A stretch of DNA of 64,000 bases, taken from Crossaster papposus. Taxonomy: Eukaryota; Echinodermata; Asteroidea; Velatida; Solasteridae. Each line of letters starts with the position of its first letter. The first letter of the stretch is position 1. Shown here one piece after another: positions 1 through 10,529 of this stretch. Made by a program: the position numbers and the translations under genes. The notes beneath the pieces were generated by a model. That model searched no databases. It had not been told where the DNA came from and saw only the letters and a list, made by a program, of their open reading frames with translations. The stretch covers positions 310,001 to 374,000 of the forward strand of contig JBAIAA010000026.1 in NCBI GenBank assembly GCA_037893245.1, in the 5' to 3' direction.

Positions 1-1238
1 ACTTGGAGTTGCTCTGGGTTAGTTGGGCGCTGCGCTGCCAATAGCAGAGGAGCTGAGGAGCTGAGGAGCGGGAGCAACCATTCGGGTCTTAGTGGGAACA
101 AGCAAACGGAGGAAGGGGGAAGACAATATAATTAGAGGAGCTAGTATTGGAGCTGAGGAGAATTAAAGTAGAGGAGCAGATAGTAAGAGGAGCGAATTGA
201 GGAGCTGAGGAGCTGGACCCGAGTCTAGAGGATACATCGTCACATCGTGAGTTAGCCTGCTTATTAATGGAATGGAGGAGTTTGATAAAATAATCTAAGG
301 TCATCTAAGTTATTCCAAGTGCTAAGGAGATTCAAGAAACTACTGGCAGACTTAGTCAGAGGCCTTGACTTAGCGTTAATTTGTTTAGAGGGCATAGGAT
401 TGCCTAGTGATAGTTATTTCGAGTGGCATAGGGATTGCCTAGTGATATTCCGATTAAGAGGCATAATGATTGCCTGTGTGGTTAATTTATTTAAGCTGTT
501 TAGAGGTATAACTTGGAGACTGATTATTTTCCTCCCAGTACAGAGAGCACTACCTTTGATTGCATCCTCGACTTGGTGAATTAATTCAGAGAATAAGGCT
601 CGTTCTTAGCCAGTGCAAAGAGCATTGTATTTCCTCAGCCCATATTTAAAGTCTTAGGTAATTATAGGTGAACTTGACTGAGCTTTAGCACATCTGTGTT
701 TGTGTGGATTAGAATTAAATCATTAATATTCTTGAGTTGTGTTGAATATTTGCCTGGAGAGTGAGTTTCTTTTAGTGTCATAATTGTCCTTAGTAAAATA
801 GAGACTGTTTAGTACTGCACGTTATACTTCTTCACTGGGTCATATATTGTGACTACGAACCAGAGCCTGAGATCGAGAAATACTAAACCGGTGAGGCGGA
901 ACTCCGGGGGTTTAGTGCCTATAAATTTTTCGCCTGGTGGCAGCGCTATCTTGGACCGTGTAATTAAGATTGGACTGTTTTCCCGAAACGCGTAGGCTTA
1001 TCAAATTATTACTTGGCCAACGCACGATACGTTTCAGGTCGGGACTAAGTCAACTAAAATTATAATTACACAGCCCCACATAAACAACAGTTGGTTGTTT
1101 GTTTGTAGCTATTCTAATTTTCCGCCACACACCGTTGGCAATTGTTTAAATTATCATGTTGATTAGAAGAAAAAAACCACACAAGAATGCTGTGTCAATT
1201 TGTTAACGTTAACATGTAGCAAGTGACGCTGTAACTCA
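1..1238. other. No supported gene; GAGGAGC-rich stretch
   Basis: Roughly positions 43-220 are rich in GAGGAGCTGAGGAGC-like purine repeats. From 340 to 480 a short motif containing GATTGCCTAGTGAT recurs. Nothing here reads as a known protein. A GGTGGCAGCG stretch near 936 resembles a retroelement primer site, but no flanking LTR pair or coding region supports that. Confidence 0.5.
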
Positions 1239-1310
1239 TTGACAGCTATAACTCTCAATGTCGTGCTCATGCACGGCGCCCTATGGTATTATAATGAACT
1301 GTGCTTTCCA

Positions 1311-1616
1311 TTATTTGTTAACACAACCTCATCTTCTGGCTTTAAACAGTACGCTACTACTAGCCGCTTTCCTGAAATCACTGAAAACGAAGTGGATTTA
1401 AATATACAAACACAGCATGGTTTGAGGGGAAGTAGTTCAAATTACTGGTGTATGTCAGCTCGATTATTTGTTAACACAACCTCATCTTCTGGCTTTAAAC
1501 AGTACGCTACTACTAGCCGCTTTCCTGAAATCACTGAAAACGAAGTGGATTTAAATATACAAACACAGCATGGTTTGAGGGGAAGTAGTTCAAATTACTG
1601 GTGTAGGTCAGCTCGA
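1311..1616 (+). repeat. 153-bp tandem duplication, two near-identical copies
   Basis: Copy 1 is 1311-1463 and copy 2 is 1464-1616. I see one base difference (TATGTCAGCT versus TAGGTCAGCT). Because 153 is a multiple of three, the duplication keeps an open frame from 1239 to 1700. The predicted 153-residue peptide has no recognised family, so coding status is doubtful. The near identity points to a recent duplication. Confidence 0.85.
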
Positions 1617-1677
1617 CTACCTCCCGACACGAAGCGGAGGGAGCAAGTCGAGCTGGCCTACACCGAGGGACCAGTAA
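1595..1677. repeat. Long hairpin at the end of the tandem duplication
   Basis: An outer stem TTACTGGT/ACCAGTAA encloses an inner stem of about 15 bp (GTAGGTCAGCTCGAC against GTCGAGCTGGCCTAC). The loop holds CTCC...GGAG. Only the second duplication copy has the right half. It could be a MITE end or a structured RNA; neither is shown. Confidence 0.6.
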
Positions 1678-2029
1678 TTCCCACTATTGTCCAGAAATAA
1701 ATCATGCTGCATTCGTTTTACTACACCTCATAAATATTTCGCTGCCTTGTCAATAACGGCCTTCGTAGATTTTGCATCTTTATTTAAGTTCTTCGTCGGT
1801 CTAGTCAATGACGAACATATAGTAACGTTACTGAGACTGGTTCCGTAAACATTACATGCCACAGACTACATCATACATTTCTATAAGGCGGGTTCCAGAG
1901 GGAATTTTGTTTTGCTACCAGAAAGAATACCACAAGGCAGCAAGCTGGATACTGAGCGGGATGACGTCACCTGACAGCGTATCAATTTTACTTAACCCAA
2001 AAACAAATCAGGAATATTCGTCCTTACAG

Positions 2030-2570
2030 ATCAAATTCGTGCCAGCTGATGTTGCAGCATTCAGGGATATAATTCGTCTTCATATACAAATCAATCAATC
2101 TCAAACTTATGTTAAATAAATTAGTCTGATGTGTTCTTGACTTAAGCAAACATTAGACTAATTTTGAAATGAACATAAGTTGGAAATTAATTAATAATAA
2201 TAATAATAATAATAATACGATTAAAACTGCTGCAAACTGCTTACTGGCTGGAATGACCTGAAATATCCGAATCAAATGAGTTAAACGATTTGTTTTTATT
2301 TATTTTGTCTCTGAGGAAATATTAGGTTTTCTTATTACTCATTTGATTAATAACAATGATAGGCAGTTCTTATATAGCGCATTTGAACTGCAGTTTGTAA
2401 TGACGAATTTTCTCAACCCGGTGCTTAAAAGGGGTAACCAAACGTTGAAATTGAATGATAAATGACTAAACTGCTTTGGTATTAGAAGCCTCCGGAATCT
2501 TTTCTAGCACGAAATTGATTGCGAGAGTTGGTGAATTTAAATGAATTTTGTTTCAATAACCTATACAATT
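2030..2570. repeat. Diverged interspersed repeat, copy 1
   Basis: Contains CAAATTCGT, a CTTATGTTAAATAAATTAGTC block and, near 2520, GATTGCGAGAGTTGGTGA. The same blocks recur in the same order at about 3665-4030. An AAT microsatellite lies inside at about 2190-2216. A small open frame (1856-2119, 87 codons) overlaps its left part and has no recognisable domain. Confidence 0.55.
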
Positions 2571-3207
2571 AGGTTTTTAGCGTAATCGTTTATACTTATA
2601 CCTTTATTTGTTGGTGGCGTTCTTTTGATATAGTTTTAATGTACATGTATTATTCAATGTAATTAAGAGTAAGAATGTGGAAATAAATGTTCTATTGAAT
2701 TGAATTGAAAAAAAATAGTCTGGGAGCCAGCTCCTGGAATCTGTCGTTTTGTTCCGGGAAAAGGGTTTGGCACTTGTATAGGCCCTATGGAAGGGAGGTG
2801 TCTCTGAAGTAGTTTAAGACAGCGTGTAAGCATCCAAGGTGGCAGCAAGATACTTTAATTCACCAATCTCTCAAGGTACCCCGCCTTGCTACTTACATTC
2901 CCCACATTTTTATTTTGTAGAAACAAGGCATAGGCTGAGTAAACAGATTTTTTTTAGAAATAGAATGTGTGCCCAAAATGTCCGGCTATTCTTAATAGAT
3001 CATTCACATGTCATTAATATGGAGCTAAACATTGCGATTGTGTAAGCACCTGGTTATTGTTTCCTTCTATCATTTTTTATTCAAAATCTCATTTTGAAAC
3101 AAATGATTAATCATTACACAGCAACACGACACTCGACCCATATTTTGTTATTTGCGTGCATTTTAATATACATACACTTAATTGCAGAAAGTTCAAGGTT
3201 AACAAAG

Positions 3208-3265
3208 AAATTGGCAAGGCGGGACTCAAACCTGTGACCTCCGGAATACCGGACAGGTGTTAGTA
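3208..3265 (-). repeat. tRNA-derived SINE fragment (B-box region)
   Basis: On the minus strand it reads CCGGAGGTCACAGGTTTGAG followed by TCCCGCC. This is a tRNA-like B box (GGTTTGAGTCC) of the kind that heads invertebrate SINEs. No full cloverleaf is present. Confidence 0.5.
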
Positions 3266-3502
3266 TATTTGTTTGAGGGCGCTAGTCAGAAGTCATAAAC
3301 ACCAGAATACCATGTGACTAGGGATCACGCCTGATTTTAAGATACAACCTGGGAAGCGACATTGTGGGGATCACCTAATGAAGATATACCAAATGGTAAA
3401 CCAAATAGGTAAATTTGCATACTACATTTCAAAGTGAACAAAGACATTGACCAACCTTGCCAATTAAAATTAAAACAATATATATATCCCGCACATAATT
3501 AT

Positions 3503-3755
3503 CAGACTAATGTTTTTAACATAAGTTTAAAATTGATTGATATCAAGACGAATTTGATCTGTGAATGCTGCCTTTCGGCAACAGCCTAAACGAATTTTAC
3601 ATTATTAAAACAATCATACGCTTTTACCAAACCAATTTAGTCATTTATGGTTCAATTTTAACGTTTGCTCACCCTTTGATCAAATTCGTTGAAGCTGTTG
3701 CCGAAAGGCAGCATTCACAGATCAATTTTAAACTTATGTTAAATAAATTAGTCGG
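3503..3755. repeat. Palindromic fold-back repeat
   Basis: The left arm includes GATCTGTGAATGCTGCCTTT (from 3557). The right arm (about 3694-3755) is its reverse complement and continues outward through AATTTTAAACTTATGTTAAA. A third partial arm follows at 3781-3870. It looks like a non-autonomous fold-back/MITE family related to the repeat at 2030-2570. Confidence 0.7.
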
Positions 3756-4030
3756 ATATATGCGTGAGTCAAGCACATACCAGACTAATTTATTTCACAT
3801 AAGTTTGGAATTGATTGATACCATACGAATTTGATCCCTGGATGTATGTTGCCTTACAGCAACAGCTTAGACTGTGGCGACAAATATTCGCGAGACAAAG
3901 ATTAAATAGAGTGACCAACAATTTGCAATTAAATGGCAAATGACTTAATTTGTTTAGTAAAAGCGTGTGATTTTCTTGTATTTCTCCGGACAAAATTGAA
4001 TGCGAGAGTTGGTGACTTTAATTGAAAATT
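3665..4030. repeat. Diverged interspersed repeat, copy 2
   Basis: Repeats the block order of 2030-2570, ending in GAATGCGAGAGTTGGTGACT near 4000. Overlaps the right arm of the palindrome at 3503-3755. Confidence 0.5.
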
Positions 4031-4697
4031 GTTTAAAAATAGCAAAGAAAAATGTTTGTTCTAATACATAATACAGACTCCGCACTGAAAAACTAAATAA
4101 GTGACTGATGATATTGAAATTTGTATTTTAGTGACGCCAATAAGTGACGCTTATTTTATTTTATTTTTTTACTATGGGTCTAACTTCTAGGGACGAGTAT
4201 GTAACCCCCGCTTTTGGATCATCCCCCAGATTTCGGTGGTAAGAATACACAAAAAGGTGTCCATCATTCACCTTTAATAAAGAGAACACTGCAAATGGTT
4301 TAAACACACCACTGCAGTGTAAGTTACTGCGCAATATTGCCTTAGACGACTTACCTTTTGTGTCATAAACATGTGAACATGTGTAACCCCCCCCCCCCCC
4401 CCCCTTCCTCACCCGATTTTCTCCGTTTCTAGATTTACGCCACTGGAATGTATACCAAAATACCTAAGGTGAATACAAAATACTGATATTTTCAGCAAAA
4501 GCAAAACATGCTAGCACAAATGTTTTTTGCGATATTTTCTATTTACAGAATATAATATATTTCCAGCCCGGTGTTATTGTTTAGGACTATAATGCTGGCG
4601 GTTCTCTATATTGTTGTCAAATGTCAATTTTCCGTTTTGGTTTCTTTGAAAAATGTTTTATAGCGAATACGAACAGCGCTTATAAGCTTCAGCAGAA

Positions 4698-4849
4698 CTA
4701 ACCAAGTCGACATCCAAGTAACTCCAACCGCAACGCAACACCTGTAACCGCCCAGGCAGTAGGCGTAATGCGCACTACCTTCGTCACTATACAATCACAT
4801 CGAACAGGTTGGTGACCGGGGTGTTGGCATCAGTGTTACCGACAAACTC
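4698..4849 (-). CDS. Discoidin-domain gene, last exon in window
   Basis: The exon opens after a good acceptor (TTGGTTTCAG) and reads EFVGNTDANTPVTNLFD, then VIV. After a frame change it continues TKVV and RITPTAWAVTGVALRLEL, then LGC, and ends at TAG (4700-4698). This is the C-terminal third of an F5/8 type C domain, a beta-barrel that binds membranes or glycans on secreted and cell-surface proteins. The start phase (0) matches the end of the exon at 5095-5263. An extra TA at about 4788-4791 (GTATAGTG, minus strand) puts a stop right after FDVIV. Without it FDVIVVTKVVRITP would read on. It may be a real truncation, an allele or a sequencing error. Confidence 0.8.
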
Positions 4850-5094
4850 CTGAAACCAAAACGTTTACATTCAGCGGTATCAATAATCGTTCGGCGAAGA
4901 GGAGACTTTGAACAATTTTCTCAGAAACGCATCGCCACAGCACATGCACAATAGTTATATAATCTGTACGAAGACGTGTCCTAAGATCGATTTCAATAAA
5001 CCCATCTTATGTAAGACGCGTCGCAACTACCAATTTGTTTTGTGAAATGGGCCGCATGGCCTGTAAATACCTGCAAAGCCTGTTAACCATTTAC

Positions 5095-5263
5095 CTTGAT
5101 GTTTGTGTTGCCATCTGTCACGTGTTCATAGTCAGATAAGGGCTGCTTCCGATACGACACCGTGTACCGCGTCACATGCCAATTCACATTATATCCCTGT
5201 GTGATTACTCCTATCAACACTGTACTCTTAACGAGGTCCACCTCTATCCAAGAACCAGGGCTC
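5095..5263 (-). CDS. Discoidin-domain gene, middle exon
   Basis: Bounded by acceptor TACATAG and donor GTAAAT. It reads SPGSWIEVDLVKSTVLIGVI, then TQGYNVNWHVTRYTVSY, ending DGNTNIK. The SWIEVDL, GVITQG and W-V-T-R-Y-T-V-S-Y blocks are hallmarks of the F5/8 type C core. The exon starts with one base of a split codon and ends in phase 0, fitting both neighbours. The protein is probably extracellular. The reading is from my own translation of both splice sites; no transcript was available. Confidence 0.85.
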
Positions 5264-5548
5264 CTATGTATAAAGTGAAGGGAGGATGAATAGGAACCAT
5301 TACATTTAATGCGCGTACCGGATACGTATGCGGCTTCAGAAAAACAAATCGCCTATTAGATCGCCATTTTGTGTTGTTATAGCATCCGCTGGTACATAAT
5401 TAAAATGTGTGAGATTTGAATGTATGCATGGCAAAAAAGCATAAGTAATTTGCGCTTGAACTATGTGGACATTTTCTTAAGTGAGTTGTGTGGTTCTGGA
5501 AACAAATAGAAGCTTAAAGGTTTTCATAGCAAAACAGCAATAAGATAA

Positions 5549-5841
5549 GTAGTTTGCGGTAGCACCATGTGGTAATTCTTGTTTAGTTAGTTCGGTCCCT
5601 TCCTTCACACTGACACGTCTCAGTGATCATCAAGCGTCCTGCATGAGTACCCCGCAGTTGCATCCTTCGTACGCTTCATCGTTACCAGGCTCCATATAAC
5701 CCCGCTTCACCGTTCGAATCCCTTAGTTTCCTGACGACGGGCAGAGCATACTATCCAAAACTTCTACTTCCAGCCAGTTCATTTCAGAACCACACAACTC
5801 ACAAAAAATAGCCACATGGTGCTAGTACTGCAAACTACATG
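5549..5841. repeat. Fold-back repeat with arms around GTAGTTTGCGGTAGCACC
   Basis: The sequence from 5549 (GTAGTTTGCGGTAGCACCAT) recurs inverted at about 5790-5841. It lies upstream of the middle discoidin exon, in the intron. No protein is recognisable inside. Confidence 0.5.
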
Positions 5842-6173
5842 TACTTATATTAATCACATCTCTTATTCAAATGTTTAGATGTCTAATGCGAGACTGATAA
5901 CATTTTAACACAACAACGCGATTTAATCGGCTGCTTGAATGATTTTGAAAATAAAACACAGTTATTGAAACTGTATGATAGTGTGCAATAATTGAGCGGC
6001 GCATCGGGATTGGGCTAGATTTTGTTTAGAAAAAAACAAAACCAGACAAAGAAAAAACAATACAAAAAACAAAGCCGAGTCGGCGTTTTGATGATTATTA
6101 AACCATTTGGGCGCGGTTTGTGGCATTGTAATAAAGGTACGTATCAGGCGTGGTATTTCAATTTAATGCCAAC

Positions 6174-6312
6174 CTCGAGGGTACCCATGCGTAGGGACCC
6201 CGGTTGAGGCGTGCCTGATGTGGATACCAATAACTGGCAATACTGGACGCTTTGATGCGATCATCTGGAATTGTCCCGTCCTCCATGCCGAGAGGCTGCG
6301 GACTCGAACACT
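6174..6312 (-). CDS. Discoidin-domain gene, first visible exon
   Basis: The acceptor is GTTGCCAACAG. It reads CSSPQ, then PLGMEDGTIPDDRIKASS, then SYWYPHQARLNRGPYAWVPS, with donor GTTGGC after AG. The Cys, the PLGMEDGTI block and the HQARLN/AW blocks mark the N-terminal third of an F5/8 type C domain. The two leftover bases plus the one at the start of the next exon restore a codon (Arg), giving AWVPSRSPGSWIEVDL across the junction. The exons upstream, which would define the full protein, are not visible in this window. Confidence 0.85.
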
Positions 6313-6638
6313 CTGTTGGCAACAAACGAGAAAACAAACCAATGTGTTACTGATGTTTATGTCAAAAGATACCGATGTTGTTAGATACAAATAATAATAA
6401 ATAAAATAGATACACTAATAATAAATAAACAAACAAACAAACACCCCTACAGCCCAACACCTACAAAGTCGGGACCGGCCCTCGGTTTCCACCTAGATCA
6501 CAGGTATAGGGACCAGTTGGGAACCAAGCCCCATTTCCGGGACCGAAATGTTCTTTAATCGTCATATTTGAAAATAAGTATATAAAATGACAATCCTGTC
6601 AAAAAAGTGTAAATTACCACATATTTTGCTTTGTGTGG

Positions 6639-6975
6639 TCCCGGCATTGATGGTAAGTTGAATATTTGTGTTTGTCTGGTCCCGGGATGGATGCTAAGAT
6701 GAGTATTGTTGTTTGTCTGGTCCCGGGATTGATGGTAAGATGAGTATGTTTGTTTGTCTGGTCCCGGGATTGATGATAAGATGAGTATGTTTGTTTGTCT
6801 GGTCCCGGGATTGATGATAAGATGAGTATTTCTGTTTGTCTGGTCCCAGCATTGATGGTAAGATGAGTATGTTTGTTTGTCTGGTCCCAGCATTGATGGT
6901 AAGATGAGTATTTGTGTTTGTCTGGTCCCGGCATTGATGGAAAGATGAGTATTTGTGTTTGTTAGTCAGGGACGC
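6639..6975. repeat. 41-bp minisatellite, left array
   Basis: About eight copies of a 41-bp unit containing TCTGGTCCCGGGATTGATGG and TAAGATGAGTATG. Because 41 is not a multiple of three, three overlapping minus-strand frames stay open with repeats such as GPDKQTYSSYHQ. These are repeat shadows, not genes. Confidence 0.9.
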
Positions 6976-7912
6976 GGACTTTATAGGGGCCGTTTGGCTC
7001 AGATTTCTAAAAAACAACCAAATTTTGACAATATGCTGCCCATACAATACTTTTACGATTGTTGACGGCCGCCATGTTTGCTTAATTTGCATAAATCCTT
7101 AATACCTGCCGCGTAATATATTTATTCACATTTATTTTTTTGGAAAAGGCTTATTTTGATGATTCTACTTACACATCCATTCTTAACTAACATTTTCTAA
7201 AGCATATAAAAGTGACTTAATACTTATGAGAACATAGTAACAATCCAAAATAGCTACTGTATTAGTATTTATATACCCTAAACTACGTTGCACGCATTTA
7301 CCCAATTGTCTCCAGATATTATCAAGTAGTCTTGCCAAGTTGGGCAACCGTTCGCCTAATTTTAGCCCAAATTACAGACACTTCACCCCCCCCCCCCTTT
7401 TTTTTTTTGGGGGGGGGGGAAATATTAAGATATGTTCATTTTTGTAATGATTTTCCATTTTTGGGGGGTGGGGGGGGGGGGGGGGGGAGGGAGGGGAAGC
7501 TGTGCCAGTAAGTAACTGTGAATGTAATGCTCATCAATACTGACGTTTGACGAGACAACTTGATGATATTTGAGTAAAGGGTAAATGCGCACAACTTTAG
7601 GGAACAATACTAGAAGTACCGGTAGCCATTTGGGATTATTATTGTTATTCTCATAATTATTCAGTCACTTATATGCTTTAGAAAATGTTATTTAAGTGAG
7701 GTGTTTAAGTAGAATCACCCCCCCCCCCCCCCCCCCAAATAAATCAAAATAAATACAAATATACCCAATTAAGAGAATAAATATATATTACACAAGCAAA
7801 TATGGCGACTCAGAGGGCACCGGTCTTGGCGCCCGTCAAATCGAAAAAGTATGGCCAAATTTGGTGCTTTTGGAAAAATCTGAACCAAAATATCCCTAAC
7901 ACAGCTTACTAT
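6975..7912. repeat. Inverted flanks between the two 41-bp arrays
   Basis: The left side has ATTTTCTAAAGCATATAAAAGTGACTT (7191-7217) and a TTTCTAAAAAACAACCAAATTT block (about 7000). The right side carries diverged reverse complements at about 7655-7690 and 7850-7890. The centre holds poly-C/poly-G runs (7385-7490, 7718-7736). This suggests a fold-back element whose arms border the arrays. The two arrays are in the same orientation, so they are not part of the palindrome. Confidence 0.5.
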
Positions 7913-8562
7913 ATGTCTGGTCCCGGCATTATTGGTAAGATATGTATTTTTGTTTGTCTGGTCCCGGCAATGATGGTAAGACGAGTATTTCTGTTTGTCT
8001 GGTTCCGGCATTGATGGTAAGAGGAGTATTTCTGTTTGTCTGGTCCCGGCAATGATGCTAAGATGAGTATTGTTGTTTGTCTGGTCCCAGCATTAATGGT
8101 AAGATGAGTATTGTTGTTTGTCTGGTCCCGGCAATGATGCTAAGATGAGTATTGTTGTTTGTCTGGTCCCAGCATTAATGGTAAGATGAGTATTGTTGTT
8201 TGTCTGGTCCCGGCATTGATGGTAAGAGGAGTATTTCTGTTTGTCTGGTCCCGGCAATGATGCTAAGATGAGTATTGTTGTTTGTCTGGTCCCAGCATTA
8301 ATGGTAAGATGAGTATTGTTGTTTGTCTGGTCCCGGCATTGATGGTAAGAGGAGTATTTCTGTTTCGTCTGGTCCCGGCAATGATGCTAAGATGAGTATT
8401 GTTGTTTGTCTGGTCCCGGCAATGATGCTAAGATGAGTATTGTTGTTTGTCTGGTCCCGGCAATGATGCTAAGATGAGTATTGTTGTTTGTCTGGTCCCG
8501 GCAATGATGCTAAGATGAGTATTGTCGTTTGTCTGGTCCCGGCATTGATGGTAAGATGAGTA
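7913..8562. repeat. 41-bp minisatellite, right array with higher-order pattern
   Basis: About sixteen copies of the same 41-bp unit as the left array. Variants alternate: ATTGATGGTAAGAGGAG, AATGATGCTAAGATGAG and ATTAATGGTAAGATGAG. In part of the array these three form a repeating trimer of about 123 bp (for example from about 8215 and 8338). The last copies become uniform again. Confidence 0.9.
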
Positions 8563-9050
8563 TTTTGGGGGTATGTGTGTGATGGGGCGGAGGGGGTGTA
8601 CCTCATATATGCCCGCAAATGGTAATACAGTCAGACTGTTTTAATTCACTTCATTACGATGATGATAACGAAGACTATTACTGTTTCCATTCTCTATAAT
8701 TACAATACATAGCATGTGGGGTACCTCAAGGTTCTGTGCCCATTATTTTGTCCTGTTTAATATAAATGATATTTGTAATTCATGAAAAACCAGCTAACAG
8801 AAGAATAAGATTTTTAACAACGTGTATTGCTACTTCTAAAATCTAATTTTTTGCTAGCAGAACAATGTAAAAAACCGATTGTCCACATTTGAGGCATCGA
8901 AATATTAATAGTCAAAGTAAAATCCAAATTTCTTCAAGCAAAAAATTGAGTTTTTTAAATTACCGGTGTCGCAATTTCTGAAAACCTAAAATTTTACTAG
9001 CAGAAAATCAGAAAATGCGGTTGTCCACTTTTGACGCTCCATAGTATACG
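8563..9050. other. No supported gene
   Basis: AT-rich DNA with no recognised protein or element. Two similar blocks containing CTAGCAGAA...AAAA...TTGTCCAC occur near 8855 and 8997. Confidence 0.5.
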
Positions 9051-9054
9051 TTAC

Positions 9055-10300
9055 AAGCATGGTGGCATACGCTGACAAACGCGAGGATACGCCGAACTAA
9101 ATTGTTAAGCATGCTTACAAAATGTGTGCGTATGACTGCGTAAAGTGTTCATACGCTTAGCATACTGTAGGCATACGCTGAATACACCAAAGGTACGCTA
9201 GAGGTAGGTTACGGCCTAGGTCGAGTACGCTGGACATAAGTTGCCATAGGTTGGCATGAAGGTTTACCATATTATTATTCTTTCTGGTAATAAAACCGCA
9301 AGGATCCTTCAAAATTGCCTCAAGGCACTGTAGCTCGTAAGCAAAAAGAACCCCGTAGACAGAGGCACACAGCCAGGAACACCGGGGATACGTCAAACCC
9401 CTTCTCTTAAGTCTTAGTGATAAGTGTTCTGGGTTCCTTTACGTGTATTATACAATTTTATAATGAAAATGATATATACACACATTATTATTATAAATAA
9501 TACAACACACGGGACGTCCCATCCGAAGGACAAAGCAACAGTGGTTTAATTGCCTTGCTTAAGGACACATGTGTTGAGGCCGGGGTTTGAACCCACGCTC
9601 TGCGAACAGAAAACCCAGCTCTCAACCGTTCGGCCACAACACTTCACATAGCGCATTGATAGCGTATAAGTAACAACAGTTGCGCTGTGAATACGATACT
9701 CATACGCAACTAATACGCTGGACATACGCCGACAATAAGCCATTTGCGCGTGACCCCGAGTTAAATTTGAATAACATCTGGTACACTGACTTGCTCACAC
9801 AGCTTGGCACAGTTCAACTTTAAATTCTCCAGACCAACGACGATGTTGCTATATCACGTGATTTGGGGCAAGCCTTACGCGTCATACGCTAGCAACCCCC
9901 AGCTCTGGAATGATCTGGTGTCTTTTTGCCATTCTCACCTATTGTAAACAATGTATTGGTGCTGAGCGTCTCTTACGTAACTATGCAAAGGCTGGCCCCG
10001 AATCACCTGATATAGCAACAGTGTCTTTGGTCTGGAAAATTTAAAGTTAAACTGTGCCAAGCTGTGTGAACAAGTCAGTGTACCAGATATTATTTAAGTT
10101 TAACTCGGGGTCAAGCGCAAATGACTTATTGCTGGCCATACTCAGGCCGTACGCTATTCATACGCTACAAATATGTTCAATACGGTTAGGTATACGCACA
10201 ATTCCGTATTTTGAGGGCTTGTTGCGCGTATGTAAAATATGTTATGAATGTTAATACGCAACTCATACGCTGGTGCCATACGCAACAGTGTGACAGCACC
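9055..10300. repeat. TACGC-rich fold-back element
   Basis: Many copies of CATACGC/ATACGCT crowd both ends. Inside, a left arm (about 9739-9874, with GCACAGTTCAACTTTAAATT) is matched by an inverted arm at about 9990-10126 (AAATTTAAAGTTAAACTGTG). The short centre is near 9935. It looks like a non-autonomous fold-back transposon whose exact ends I cannot set. A SINE sits inside the left part. Confidence 0.6.
9543..9650 (-). repeat. tRNA-headed SINE
   Basis: Minus strand: A box in GTGGCCGAACGGTTGAGAG, B box in GGGTTCAAACCCC, then GTGTCCTTAAGCAAGGCA. The last motif is common downstream of the tRNA head in SINEs of marine invertebrates. It is not a functional tRNA because the cloverleaf is incomplete. 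Confidence 0.75.
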
Positions 10301-10529
10301 TTAGCGGAAATTTCTTAAAAAATGCATCTTTAGACGCACCGTTCGAAATGGCCTTTTTTTTCTTTCTAAAATAACAGTTTGTCAGAAAGAATAATTCCAC
10401 AGGGAGTTTAGTCCCATTACTATCTTTAAACCAAGTACATGCTTTATAACATTTCGTCAGCTACAAATGGTGGATGTTACCTTTAAATTAGTTCACTGAA
10501 TCATTTATCCAAATTACTAAGACCACTGT

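Noticed and set aside
890-960. Solo LTR or primer-binding site (GGTGGCAGCG)
   Set aside because: No LTR partner, TSD or coding region nearby.
6555-7092. Overlapping frames with SSYHQCRDQTN repeats as a gene
   Set aside because: The 41-bp period gives three open frames at once on one strand, the mark of a minisatellite shadow.
6639-8562. CRISPR-like array
   Set aside because: Units abut without unique spacers and the setting is an animal genome. The same applies to the 36-, 34-, 22- and 10-bp arrays.
9543-9650. Functional tRNA gene on the minus strand
   Set aside because: A and B boxes are present but the stems do not close; SINE-type sequence follows. The same holds for 3208-3265 and 60771-60935.
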